64,000 bases of DNA, taken from the NCBI GenBank assembly GCA_035514535.1, contig DATKAZ010000042.1:1-64000 (forward strand). The letters are read 5' to 3'. Source of the DNA: XN24 sp035514535. Lineage in GTDB: Bacteria > Pseudomonadota > Gammaproteobacteria > Steroidobacterales > XN24. Under the pieces are notes generated by a model. It searched no databases. It saw only the letters and a program-made list of their open reading frames with translations, and had not been told where the DNA came from. Both the position numbers and the translations under genes were made by a program. Shown here piece after piece: positions 34,923 through 42,923 of the stretch. The number at the start of each line of letters is the position of its first letter. The first letter of the stretch is position 1.

Positions 34923-34951
34923 TTGCTTGCAAAACCTGCATTCTGTAAATT
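34923..34951 (+). promoter_or_regulatory. Sigma-70-like promoter for the Lpp-like lipoprotein gene
   Basis: TTGCTT (34923-34928) and TAAATT (34946-34951) have a 17-nt spacer, giving a leader of about 80 nt to the ATG at 35037. Confidence 0.5.
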
Positions 34952-35036
34952 AGCGAGGCGCTTATGTCGCGGCAGAATGATTCCGCCGTTTTTTCCGCAT
35001 GCGAGAACCATCGTGATCACCAGGGGATTTATATCC

Positions 35037-35342
35037 ATGAAGAAGAACTTGCTGTATGTCGGCGTCGCCATTGTTGCGCTCGGCGTGACAAGTGGCTGTG
35101 CCACGAACACGCAGGACCTCGACGCCGTGCGCGCCACGGCCGAGCAGGCCCTTAACGAGGCGCGTGCCGCCAAGACCGCAGCCGACGCCGCCCAGGCCGG
35201 TTCGGAAGAGGCCAAGCGCGTCGCCACCAATGCCCAGAACACCGCCAATCGTGCCGCCCAGGCTGCCAGCGAAGCCCAGGCCTGCTGTGCAGCGAACACG
35301 GACCGTATCGAGCGGATGTTCCAGCGCACAATGTCCAAGTAA
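35037..35342 (+). CDS. Lpp/OprI-like alanine-zipper lipoprotein
   Basis: The 101-aa protein has a lipoprotein signal peptide ending VTSGC (Cys21). An alanine-rich heptad coiled coil (TAEQALNEARAAKTAADAAQ and onward) matches the Lpp/OprI trimer fold. It ends in Lys (QRTMSK); in Braun's lipoprotein the C-terminal Lys is cross-linked to peptidoglycan. Two adjacent Cys (QACCAAN) precede the last helix. An L,D-transpeptidase gene converges on it, which supports a cell-wall tethering role. A good terminator follows. Confidence 0.85.
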   Translation: MKKNLLYVGVAIVALGVTSGCATNTQDLDAVRATAEQALNEARAAKTAADAAQAGSEEAKRVATNAQNTANRAAQAASEAQACCAANTDRIERMFQRTMSK

Positions 35343-35363
35343 GAGCAGGACGCTCAAAAGGAA

Positions 35364-35392
35364 AGGCCGCAGCTTGCTGCGGCCTTTTTTTT
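35364..35392 (+). terminator. Rho-independent terminator after the Lpp-like gene
   Basis: A 10-bp stem (AGGCCGCAGC with GCTGCGGCCT) with a 2-nt loop is followed by an uninterrupted T tract to 35392. Confidence 0.9.
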
Positions 35393-35429
35393 GGAAGTTT
35401 TCGCGCGAAAATCTTCTCTTCCCGGGCCG

Positions 35430-36368
35430 CTAGGGCTCGAACGCCACCGTCACGCGCCGTACCGGCACCTCGGTCGGCACGCCGCTGGCGGCGGAGAAAA
35501 TCTCGTCCGCGCGGCGCCAGTCGATCTCCAGGCCATGACCCTGAGCCGCCTCCCGGAGCAGGTTGGTGAAGCGCATCCGCAATCGCGACTCGCTCTCCTC
35601 CTCCAGCGGCGGGTGAACCTCCACGTACAGCGTATCCGCGGCCCAGCCCACCTTGATCGGCTCGCTGATGATGTGCACCGTCGTGCCGACATCGACCTCC
35701 GGGAACAGCTGCTCGATGTGCTCCGGGAACATGCGGATGCAGCCGGACGTCACGCGCATGCCGACGCCGTCAGGATTATTGGTGCCGTGGATCAGGTAGG
35801 TCGTCAGATTGAGCCGCATCGCATACGCGCCGAGCGGATTGTCCGGCCCGGGCGGCACGACCCGCGGCAGCGTGTCGCCGCGCTTGGCGTGCTCCTTGCG
35901 GATCGATTCCGGCGGATACCACGACGGGTTCTCCGCCTTGCTGATGATGCGGTGGCGACCGATCGGCGTATTCCAGTCCATCTTGCCGATACTGATCGGA
36001 TAGGTGATTACGTGTGCCCGCTCGCCCTTCTTCGGTTTCGGGAAGTAATACATGCGGTACTCGGGCAGGTTGATCACCAGTCCTTCGCGCAGCCCCGCCG
36101 GCAGCACGTAACGCGTCGGCAGCATCACCCGCGTGCCGACGCCGGGAATCCAGGTATCCACGCCGGGATTCGCCCGCTGCACCTCCTCGTAGCCGACGCT
36201 GTAGTCGCGGGCCACGTCCAGCAAGGTGTCCTCGTAGCGGGTGTGCACCCAGACGGGCACGCCGACGAGATCCGTGCCCTCGGGCGGCAGCACGAACGTC
36301 GCGGCCGTGGCGCCGGAGCCCAGGGCGAACGACGCCAGCAATACAGCAATGGATCTGATCATCGTCAC
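35430..36368 (-). CDS. L,D-transpeptidase (ErfK/YbiS/YcfS/YnhG family)
   Basis: This periplasmic enzyme attaches Lpp-type lipoproteins to peptidoglycan or forms 3-3 cross-links. The 312-aa protein has a signal peptide (IRSIAVLLASFALGSGATAA), a LysM-like region (about 40-85, YEDTLLDVARDYSVGYEEVQ) and the YkuD domain with H194 in IHGTNNPDG and catalytic C210 in TSGCIRMFPEHIEQ. GTG 36368 is used; ATG 36362 is an alternative start. It converges on the Lpp-like gene, its likely substrate. Confidence 0.92.
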   Translation of the reverse strand: MTMIRSIAVLLASFALGSGATAATFVLPPEGTDLVGVPVWVHTRYEDTLLDVARDYSVGYEEVQRANPGVDTWIPGVGTRVMLPTRYVLPAGLREGLVINLPEYRMYYFPKPKKGERAHVITYPISIGKMDWNTPIGRHRIISKAENPSWYPPESIRKEHAKRGDTLPRVVPPGPDNPLGAYAMRLNLTTYLIHGTNNPDGVGMRVTSGCIRMFPEHIEQLFPEVDVGTTVHIISEPIKVGWAADTLYVEVHPPLEEESESRLRMRFTNLLREAAQGHGLEIDWRRADEIFSAASGVPTEVPVRRVTVAFEP

Positions 36369-36513
36369 AAGTCGGTTTCCCGGGCGCCCGGCAGGGCTTC
36401 TTGCGCCCTATTTTACCCGCCGGCGATCCCCGTGCCATGACCCACGTCGAAAAGTCCGGTTGACGCTCCAGCGGGCGGGCCTTAGGCTTCCCGCTTCCGC
36501 CGAGGGAGCCGCC

Positions 36514-37056
36514 ATGAGTCTCAGGATCACTTTCGAACTCAGTGCGAATGACGTGAAGCACTTTCGCGAGGCGATGCGCAAGTCCCGCCGGACCGTGCGC
36601 GATGCGGACGACGCCGACATCATCGACGCGGCCCACACCTTGTTTGCGGACATGGGCAATACGAAGGTGCCCATCTACGTGCGGGAGCGCATCGACCGGC
36701 TGCAGGCCCTGACCTCGATGCTCGACGACAAGGAATGGCCGATCACGAGCGCCGAGCGGGAGCGCGTCCTCGGGGCACTGGTCTACTTCTGCGACCCGGA
36801 CGATCTCATCCCTGACGACATCCCCGGGCTGGGCTTCCTCGACGATGCGATCATGGTTGAACTGGCCGTGCGCGGCCTCAAGCACGAGATCGAGGCCTAC
36901 CAGGATTTCTGCGAGTTTCGTCGCAAGTACGACGCCGGGTTTCACCTGCGGCGCAGCCCGAAGGTTCGCACCGAAAAAATGAAGGCCCGGCGCGAGCAGC
37001 TGCGCGAGCGGGCCGCCCGCCGGCGCAACCGGGAAGACCGCCAGCCGGTGCTCTGA
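36514..37056 (+). CDS. DUF1232 (YkvA-like) family protein
   Basis: The 180-aa protein begins with a helical region (ITFELSANDVKHFREAMRKS) and contains the DUF1232 core GALVYFCDPDDLIPDDIPGL. The sequence GFLDDAIMVELAVRGLKHEI is the characteristic short hydrophobic helix. The C-terminus is strongly basic (ARREQLRERAARRRNRED). Function is unknown. The ATG follows GAGGGAG, and a ParA-like gene lies 65 nt downstream in the same direction. Confidence 0.85.
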   Translation: MSLRITFELSANDVKHFREAMRKSRRTVRDADDADIIDAAHTLFADMGNTKVPIYVRERIDRLQALTSMLDDKEWPITSAERERVLGALVYFCDPDDLIPDDIPGLGFLDDAIMVELAVRGLKHEIEAYQDFCEFRRKYDAGFHLRRSPKVRTEKMKARREQLRERAARRRNREDRQPVL

Positions 37057-37121
37057 GCCGCGAGCAGACGGCGCGAGACACTCCCCTCGGCCCACGCGGG
37101 ACCAGTGATGAGGCCAGCGCC

Positions 37122-37889
37122 ATGCGGCGGGTAATTTTCAACCAGAAGGGCGGCGTCGGGAAATCGAGCATCACGGCCAATCTCGCGGCGATCAGCGCCG
37201 CGCGCGGCCGCGACACCCTGGTGGTCGACCTCGACCCGCAGGGCAACTCGAGCCAGTACCTGCTCGGTGATGACTGGGACGCGACCGATAGCGACCTCGC
37301 CGCGTTCTTCAATGACGCGCTGTCGATTCGCATCCTGCCGCGTGATCCGCTGAACTACCTGACGCCTACGCGGTACGAGGGACTGCACGTGCTGGCGTCC
37401 TCGCCCGACCTGTCGGAGCTGCAGGCCAAGCTGGAGTCCCGCCACAAGATCTACAAGCTCAGGGACCTGCTGCTGAAACTCGCCGAACAGTTCGACGCGA
37501 TCTACGTCGACACGCCCCCCGCATACAACTTCTATACGCTGTCGGCGCTGGTGGCGGCCGAGGCGTGCCTCATCCCGTTCGATTGCGACGATTTCTCGCG
37601 TCGCGCGCTGTATACGCTGCTGGAGAACGTCGCGGAAGCGCGTGCGGATCACAACCCCGAGTTGCGTGTCGAGGGCATCGTCATCAACCAGTTCATGGCG
37701 CGCGCCAACCTGCCGCAAAGGCTGGTTGCGGAACTGCGCGAGGAAGGCCTGCCCGTCCTCGAGAGCAAGTTGTCATCGAGCATCAAAATGCGTGAGTCGC
37801 ACGAGCAGCGTATCCCGCTGATCCATCTCGCGCCGCGCCACAAGCTCACTGCGGAATTCGTCGCCCTGTTCGACGAACTGGGCGACTAA
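37122..37889 (+). CDS. ParA/MinD-family ATPase
   Basis: The 255-aa protein is a P-loop ATPase with the deviant Walker A KGGVGKSS (9-16), VVDLDPQGNSSQYLLG (A' motif) and the Walker B-like region AIYVDTPPAYNF. It lacks an N-terminal DNA-binding extension and has no parB beside it, so it is not the main chromosome-partition ParA. Orphan ParA-like proteins position diverse cellular cargo. The partner here is unknown; the preceding DUF1232 gene is the only co-directional neighbour. Confidence 0.9.
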   Translation: MRRVIFNQKGGVGKSSITANLAAISAARGRDTLVVDLDPQGNSSQYLLGDDWDATDSDLAAFFNDALSIRILPRDPLNYLTPTRYEGLHVLASSPDLSELQAKLESRHKIYKLRDLLLKLAEQFDAIYVDTPPAYNFYTLSALVAAEACLIPFDCDDFSRRALYTLLENVAEARADHNPELRVEGIVINQFMARANLPQRLVAELREEGLPVLESKLSSSIKMRESHEQRIPLIHLAPRHKLTAEFVALFDELGD

Positions 37890-37908
37890 GCGCTCGTCAG
37901 GCGGTCGT

Positions 37909-38601
37909 TCAGTCGGGGGCATCCCCCGCCGTTGCGCCGTCCATCATGCGTTCCTCGAGCTTTTCCCAGGCACGATGACTCGGCCCGAACACGTCTTCGT
38001 AGTCACGGATGGCCGCCTCGACGACCTTGGCCGCGTGGTCGCGCCCGTAAGTCGCTGTGATCTCGACGCCCGAGGTCATGTTCGGCCCCATCTTGTAAGT
38101 GCTGAAATAATGCTGCAGCCGCTGGATCATCACGTGCGGCACATCGCCGATGTCATGCGCCTCGCTCCAGATGTTGTCGTTGCGCAGCACGGCGATGATC
38201 TTGTCGTCAGCCTCGCCGCCGTCGATCATCTGGATGCCGCCGATGACGCAGGTGTTGAGCAGGATGTCGCCCCGCTCGATCTGGCGCTCGCTGATGACAC
38301 AGATATCGAGCGGATCGCGGTCGGCGCGCTTCGCGCCCGGCGTCAGGCGGCGGACGCGCTCGTCGCAATAAGTCTGCGGGATGAAGCCGTACAGCACGGG
38401 CGGGGCGGCCGAAGTGCGCTGGGGCCGGTCCACGATGGTGTAGCCCGACTCCTTGTCGACCTCGTACTTGACGAGGTCGAACGGCGTGATCTCGATATAG
38501 GCGCGCACTTCCAGCGGTGGATTCAGGCCCGGCATGAGCCCGTGCCACGGGTGCGGCCGCCAGCTGTGGAACTGGCCGGCCTTGTCCTTGTCGTCACTCA
38601 T
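37909..38601 (-). CDS. ppa: Inorganic pyrophosphatase (family I)
   Basis: This soluble enzyme hydrolyses pyrophosphate to phosphate and drives biosynthetic reactions. The 230-aa protein has the family I motifs YIEITPFDLVKYEVDKESG, YGFIPQTYC and the metal-binding RADRDPLDICVISE. It is longer than the 175-aa E. coli enzyme, with an N-terminal extension (HSWRPHPWHGLMPGLNPP) found in one proteobacterial subgroup. It converges on the ParA gene with a 19-bp gap. Confidence 0.93.
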   Translation of the reverse strand: MSDDKDKAGQFHSWRPHPWHGLMPGLNPPLEVRAYIEITPFDLVKYEVDKESGYTIVDRPQRTSAAPPVLYGFIPQTYCDERVRRLTPGAKRADRDPLDICVISERQIERGDILLNTCVIGGIQMIDGGEADDKIIAVLRNDNIWSEAHDIGDVPHVMIQRLQHYFSTYKMGPNMTSGVEITATYGRDHAAKVVEAAIRDYEDVFGPSHRAWEKLEERMMDGATAGDAPD

Positions 38602-38721
38602 ATCCCCGCGACCTCCCGTTGGTGCGCCCCGAATCCGCGCGGCGGCGCCTGGCGAACAAGCTTACATGAACACGCTCGTCCATCCCGCCCCGGCCTGGCG
38701 CGCGGCTCGGCGCGGCCGCGC

Positions 38722-39687
38722 TTACCAGCGTACCAGCGCTGAGCCCCAGGTAAAGCCGCCGCCAAAGGCCTCCAGCAGGAGCAGGTCGCCGGCCTTGATG
38801 CGACCGTCGCGCACCGCGACATCGAGTGCCATCGGCACCGACGCCGCCGAAGTATTGCCGTGATCCTGGACCGTCAGGACGACCCGCTCCATCGGCATCT
38901 CAAGTTTCTTCGCGGTGGCCTGGATGATGCGAATGTTCGCCTGGTGCGGGATGAGCCAGTCGATATCCTGCTTGTCCAGCCCGTTGGCCTCGAGCGTCTC
39001 GTCGACGATCCGTCCGAGAGTGTTGACGGCAACCTTGAACACCTCGTTGCCTTTCATCTGGATGGTATTGTCACCGCCGACCGGACGCATCCCCAGCGAC
39101 ACGCCGCTGGGAAAATAGAGCAGGTCCTTGTACTGGCCATCCGCGTGCAGGTGCGTAGATACCACCCCGGGCGCAGAATCCGCGCGCAACACGACCGCCC
39201 CTGCGCCATCGCCGAACAGCACCGCCGTGGTGCGGTCGCTCCAGTCGAGCATCCGCGTGATCGTTTCCGCGCCCACCACGAGGGCCGTCCGGATCGTGCC
39301 GGTCTGGATGAACTTGTCGGCCACGGCGAGCGCGTAGATGAAGCTCGTGCAGGCGGCCTCGATGCTGAAGGCCGGACAGCCGTGCACGCCGAGCCGGCTC
39401 TGCAACAGCACACCCGCGTTGGGAAACACCTGGTCGGGCGTCGTCGTCCCGACGACAATCATGTCGATCTCGCCGGGATCCACGTCGGCCGCTGCCAGCG
39501 CGGCCCGCGCGGCATGCTCGCAGAGGTCCGTCGTGCCCTGCCCCTCCGCAACCACGTGGCGCCGCTCGATGCCGCTGCGCGACCGGATCCACTCGGCGGT
39601 CGTATCGACCATGGTCTCGAGCTCGGCGTTCGTCAGGATCCGCTCGGGAAGATAGCGCCCGGTACCGATGATGCGCGAATAGATCAC
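38722..39687 (-). CDS. fabH: 3-oxoacyl-ACP synthase III (FabH)
   Basis: FabH starts fatty acid synthesis by condensing acetyl-CoA with malonyl-ACP. The 321-aa protein carries the Cys-His-Asn triad: C113 in EAACTSFIYAL, H248 in WLIPHQANIRI and N278 in DHGNTSAAS. The GTG start at 39687 overlaps the plsX stop (GTGA). A longer open frame to 40407 is antisense-like. It is the last gene of the conserved yceD-rpmF-plsX-fabH operon; no fabD follows. Confidence 0.97.
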   Translation of the reverse strand: MIYSRIIGTGRYLPERILTNAELETMVDTTAEWIRSRSGIERRHVVAEGQGTTDLCEHAARAALAAADVDPGEIDMIVVGTTTPDQVFPNAGVLLQSRLGVHGCPAFSIEAACTSFIYALAVADKFIQTGTIRTALVVGAETITRMLDWSDRTTAVLFGDGAGAVVLRADSAPGVVSTHLHADGQYKDLLYFPSGVSLGMRPVGGDNTIQMKGNEVFKVAVNTLGRIVDETLEANGLDKQDIDWLIPHQANIRIIQATAKKLEMPMERVVLTVQDHGNTSAASVPMALDVAVRDGRIKAGDLLLLEAFGGGFTWGSALVRW

Positions 39688-40748
39688 TCTGTGTGCTCCG
39701 GAAAGGACTGCTTCGCCATGACCTGGCCGATTCTCGTCGGTACGCCCTTCTTCGCTTCCAGCACCGCCGTCTCGATCGCGGTCGCGAATGCCGTCTCGTC
39801 CGCGCCGCCGTGACTCTTGATCACGATTCCCTGCAGGCCGACGAAGCTGGCGCCATTGTAGCGCCGTGGATCGATTCGCGCCGCGAGCGAGCGAAACAGC
39901 GGCGCCGCGCCCAGCGCCATGATCCTGCTGACCAAGCTGCGCCTGATCTCGTCGTGCGTCACCTGGGCCAGCATTCTCGCCGTACCCTCGATGGTCTTCA
40001 AAGCGACATTGCCGGTGAAGCCGTCGGTCACCACCAGGTCGACGTTGCCCGACATGATGTCGGTACCTTCGACGAACCCCTGATAGTTGAGCGGACCGGC
40101 GCGCAGCCATTGGTGGGCCTGCTTGAGCGTGCCGCTTCCCTTGATGTCCTCCGTGCCGATATTGAGCAAGCCGACGCGAGGCCGCTGCAGGCCGTAAAGG
40201 TCGCACGCCACGATGTCTCCCATGACGGCGAACTCGCACAACTGGCGCGCCGTGCAGACCGAGTTCGCACCCAGGTCGAGCATAATGGTCTGGCCGCCGA
40301 GCGCCGGGATCGCGGCGATGATGGCGGGACGATCCACGCCCGGCAGCGTCTTGAGGACGAATTTCGCGGTCGCCATCAGCGCGCCGGTATTGCCCGCGCT
40401 GACACACGCGTCGGCGCGGCCCTCGCGGACGAGGTTGATCGCGAGCCGCATGGAGGAGTCACGCTTGCGGCGCAACGCCTCCCCCGGCGGTTCGTCCATC
40501 GTGACGACCTGGCTGGCGGCGTGGACGGTAACTCGTTTGCGCAGGGCGGCGGAGCGGTGCTCGAGCAGCGGAAGGATTTCGTTCGGCAGACCGACGAGGA
40601 TCGCCGCCAGGTCCGGCTCCCTGCGCAACAGGCCGAGGGTCGCACCGACCGGGACAGCAGGCGCGCTGTCCCCGCCCATGGCGTCGATCGCTATGGTCAG
40701 CGGGTGGGACATGAGGCAGGAGCGACGGCACGGGGCGAGGTCGCGCAC
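39684..40748 (-). CDS. plsX: Phosphate acyltransferase PlsX
   Basis: PlsX makes acyl-phosphate from acyl-ACP for the first step of phospholipid synthesis. The protein begins its domain with LTIAIDAMGGDSAP and contains AGNTGALMATAKFVLKTLPG and the C-terminal PTRIGQVMAKQ. Two starts are possible. GTG 40748 has GGAGG 5 nt upstream and gives 354 aa; ATG 40712 matches the usual family N-terminus but lacks a ribosome-binding site. The first is used here. It lies 15 nt after rpmF. Confidence 0.96.
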   Translation of the reverse strand: MRDLAPCRRSCLMSHPLTIAIDAMGGDSAPAVPVGATLGLLRREPDLAAILVGLPNEILPLLEHRSAALRKRVTVHAASQVVTMDEPPGEALRRKRDSSMRLAINLVREGRADACVSAGNTGALMATAKFVLKTLPGVDRPAIIAAIPALGGQTIMLDLGANSVCTARQLCEFAVMGDIVACDLYGLQRPRVGLLNIGTEDIKGSGTLKQAHQWLRAGPLNYQGFVEGTDIMSGNVDLVVTDGFTGNVALKTIEGTARMLAQVTHDEIRRSLVSRIMALGAAPLFRSLAARIDPRRYNGASFVGLQGIVIKSHGGADETAFATAIETAVLEAKKGVPTRIGQVMAKQSFPEHTE

Positions 40749-40763
40749 CTCGCCCTCCGACGG

Positions 40764-40955
40764 TTACTCCTCGTCCGGCACCGTCGGGGTTTCGATGACC
40801 TTGTTGCCGCGGTAGAAGCCGTCGGCGGAGACATGGTGACGACGATGCGTCTCGCCGCTGGTCGGGTCAACCGACAATGTCGGCTTGCCGAGCGCGTCGT
40901 GCGAGCGCCGCATGTCGCGCCTCGATGAAGTCTTGCGATTCTTTTGTACAGCCAT
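40764..40955 (-). CDS. rpmF: 50S ribosomal protein L32
   Basis: The 63-aa basic protein starts MAVQKNRKTSSRRDMRRSHD, the L32 signature, with HRRHHVSADGFYRG in the C-terminal half. It sits in the expected place between yceD and plsX. Confidence 0.97.
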   Translation of the reverse strand: MAVQKNRKTSSRRDMRRSHDALGKPTLSVDPTSGETHRRHHVSADGFYRGNKVIETPTVPDEE

Positions 40956-40974
40956 GGTGGCGATGCTCCGTCAA

Positions 40975-41526
40975 TCAGTTCCTGCGCTTGAGTTCGGCGA
41001 GCACCGCAAACGGGCTCGACGAGCTTGTGCCGCCCGCCGCGGGCTCGAGTGCCGCCAGCTTTTTCGCCAGCGCCCCGCAATCCTCGCTGCGCTCGTGCAC
41101 GGGGAAGGCCGGCACCGAGAGCAACGCTTCATCCTCGAGCAGTTGCCGCAGCGTAACCCCCGGCGCCAGCTCGCAATGCTCGAACCCGGCCGCCGTGGCA
41201 GCCTCCCCGAGCTGGTCCTCGCGACCGAAAAACAACTTCGGCCGTACCCGCAATTCGAACGGCATCTCCTCCAGGCAACGCTGACACACGCAGCGCAGTG
41301 TCGCGCCCAGCTCGCCCTCGAGCACCGGTACGCCATTGGCATCTTCGCGTACCTGCACGTCGATGCTCACGTTCCGGCCTGCCGTTGCAGCCGCCCGGTC
41401 TTTTGCCGCCCGTCCGTCGAGCGACGCCAGCCGCTCCCACTCCTGCAGGGGTGATTCGGCCTGCAGGCGCCAGGCCCGGGCGGCGAGCGCTGCAGGCTCG
41501 AACAACCGGTCAAGCTCAGCGGACAT
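40975..41526 (-). CDS. yceD: YceD/DUF177 family protein (23S rRNA accumulation)
   Basis: YceD is a conserved partner of rpmF needed for normal 23S rRNA levels in E. coli. The 183-aa protein (start ATG 41526) has the DUF177 core GATLRCVCQRCLEEMPFELR with its Cys pair, an acidic middle region and the C-terminal SPFAVLAELKRRN. It is the first gene of the operon and diverges from maf across 96 bp. Confidence 0.93.
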   Translation of the reverse strand: MSAELDRLFEPAALAARAWRLQAESPLQEWERLASLDGRAAKDRAAATAGRNVSIDVQVREDANGVPVLEGELGATLRCVCQRCLEEMPFELRVRPKLFFGREDQLGEAATAAGFEHCELAPGVTLRQLLEDEALLSVPAFPVHERSEDCGALAKKLAALEPAAGGTSSSSPFAVLAELKRRN

Positions 41527-41622
41527 AAGCCGGCTAGAATATCGGCACAGCGACCTTCCTGTCAAAATCCTGGTCAGCCGGCGTTTTGCCCCGGGGCAGC
41601 CGCCCGCGGTAACCTGCGTACC

Positions 41623-42234
41623 ATGCAAGCAAGTCACCGACCTGGCGCTGCTCCGGCCCGACTTGTCCTCGCGTCCGGCTCGCCCTATCGCCGTGCCCTG
41701 CTGGAGCGCCTCGGGCTGCCGTTCGAACAGGACCCTCCAGCCGTTGACGAGCGCATCGATGCCGGCGAGGCTCCGGCCGACGCCGTCATGCGACTCGCGC
41801 GCGCCAAGGCCGCGAGAGTCCTGGCGCGCCATCCCGGCGCGATCGTCATCGGCTCCGACCAGCTTGCCGTCCGGGGAGACGACATTCTCGGCAAGCCGCT
41901 CGATGCGGCCCGGGCGGCCGAACAACTGACTCTTTCGGCCGGCCGGGACGTCGAGTTCCTGACGGGCGTCTGCGTCCTCAGCGCCGCCCGGCCCGCCGAG
42001 CCGGAAGAACACATGGACATCACGCGGGTCGTGTTCCGGCCGTTGACGCCGGAGGAGATTCGCCAGTACGTGGCGCGCGACAACCCGACTGATTGCGCGG
42101 GCGGCTTTCGGGCCGAGGGGCTGGGAATCGCCTTGTTCGAGCGCATCGACAGCCAGGACCCGACGGGGCTCATCGGTCTGCCCCTGATCTGGCTGGCGCA
42201 GGCACTGCGCCGCCTCGGCATGCCGGTCCTCTAG
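41623..42234 (+). CDS. Maf/YceF-type nucleotide pyrophosphatase
   Basis: The 203-aa protein begins its domain with RLVLASGSPYRRALLERLGL, the Maf signature, and contains GSDQLAVRGDDILGKP and GFRAEGLGIALFERI. The YceF branch (7-methyl-GTP pyrophosphatase) is favoured over MafA by its position beside yceD-rpmF. Its TAG stop (42232-42234) merges with the first bases of a degenerate family II repeat and overlaps the convergent gph stop. Confidence 0.92.
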   Translation: MQASHRPGAAPARLVLASGSPYRRALLERLGLPFEQDPPAVDERIDAGEAPADAVMRLARAKAARVLARHPGAIVIGSDQLAVRGDDILGKPLDAARAAEQLTLSAGRDVEFLTGVCVLSAARPAEPEEHMDITRVVFRPLTPEEIRQYVARDNPTDCAGGFRAEGLGIALFERIDSQDPTGLIGLPLIWLAQALRRLGMPVL

Positions 42235-42923
42235 GACCTGTTTACACCTGGCCGGTCGTCGCGACGGTAGGCTTGCTCCAGCACCCGCGGCAGGGCCTCG
42301 ATCGCATCGATGCACGCCCGCGGCCCGCAAGGGCGCAGCCTTTCCAGCGCATGAGCGCCGTAGCACACTGCGATTGAGGCGACCCCCGCGCGGCGCGCCA
42401 TTTCGAGGTCCCACTCGGTGTCGCCGACCATCATCGTTTCGTCCGGACCGGCGCCCAGGCTGGACATCAGCTCCAGCAGCATGTCCGGGTGGGGCTTGGA
42501 GCGGGTCTCGTCGGCGGTGCGTGACCCGGCGATGAACGGGCCGAGCCCGGTGGCGGCGAGGTCGCGATCAAGTCCGCGGCGACTCTTGCCGGTGGCGACC
42601 GCCAGCACGAAACCACGCCCCGAGAGTTCCGCGATGACCTCCGCGACCCGGTCGAACAGCCGCGCGGTCTGTAATTCCGGCGCGAAGAAATGCTCCCGGT
42701 AGGCCGTGACGAACGGCGTGTAGGAATCCGGGCCGAGCTCGGGGAACAACCGTTGCCAGGATTCCTGCAGGCCGAGCCCGATGATGTCCCGGATCGCTTC
42801 CGGCGGGCGCGCCGGCAATTCGAGCTGGGCGATGGCCCGGGTGGCGGCGGCCACGATCTGGCCGGTGGAGTCCATCAGCGTCCCGTCCCAGTCGAACACC
42901 ACCAGGCGTGACCGCCTAGCCAT
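42231..42923 (-). CDS. HAD-family hydrolase, phosphoglycolate phosphatase-like
   Basis: The 230-aa protein has HAD motif I (FDWDGTLMDST), motif II (LAVATGKSRRGLDRDL), the motif III Lys in SKPHPDML and motif IV GDTEWDLEMARRAG. It is most like Gph-type phosphatases, often encoded beside rluC. The substrate is not provable from sequence. ATG 42923 overlaps the rluC end by 8 nt. The last residues (GVNRS) come from the degenerate family II repeat, so the native C-terminus may have been replaced. Confidence 0.87.
   Translation of the reverse strand: MARRSRLVVFDWDGTLMDSTGQIVAAATRAIAQLELPARPPEAIRDIIGLGLQESWQRLFPELGPDSYTPFVTAYREHFFAPELQTARLFDRVAEVIAELSGRGFVLAVATGKSRRGLDRDLAATGLGPFIAGSRTADETRSKPHPDMLLELMSSLGAGPDETMMVGDTEWDLEMARRAGVASIAVCYGAHALERLRPCGPRACIDAIEALPRVLEQAYRRDDRPGVNRS
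42232..42256. repeat. Degenerate half of REP-like family II
   Basis: The sequence TAGGACCTGTTTACACCTGG matches the family II arm (TAGGGCCTGTTCACACTTGG, as at 55808-55827) with a few changes. It covers the stop codons of both maf and gph and encodes the last residues of gph. Confidence 0.6.
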
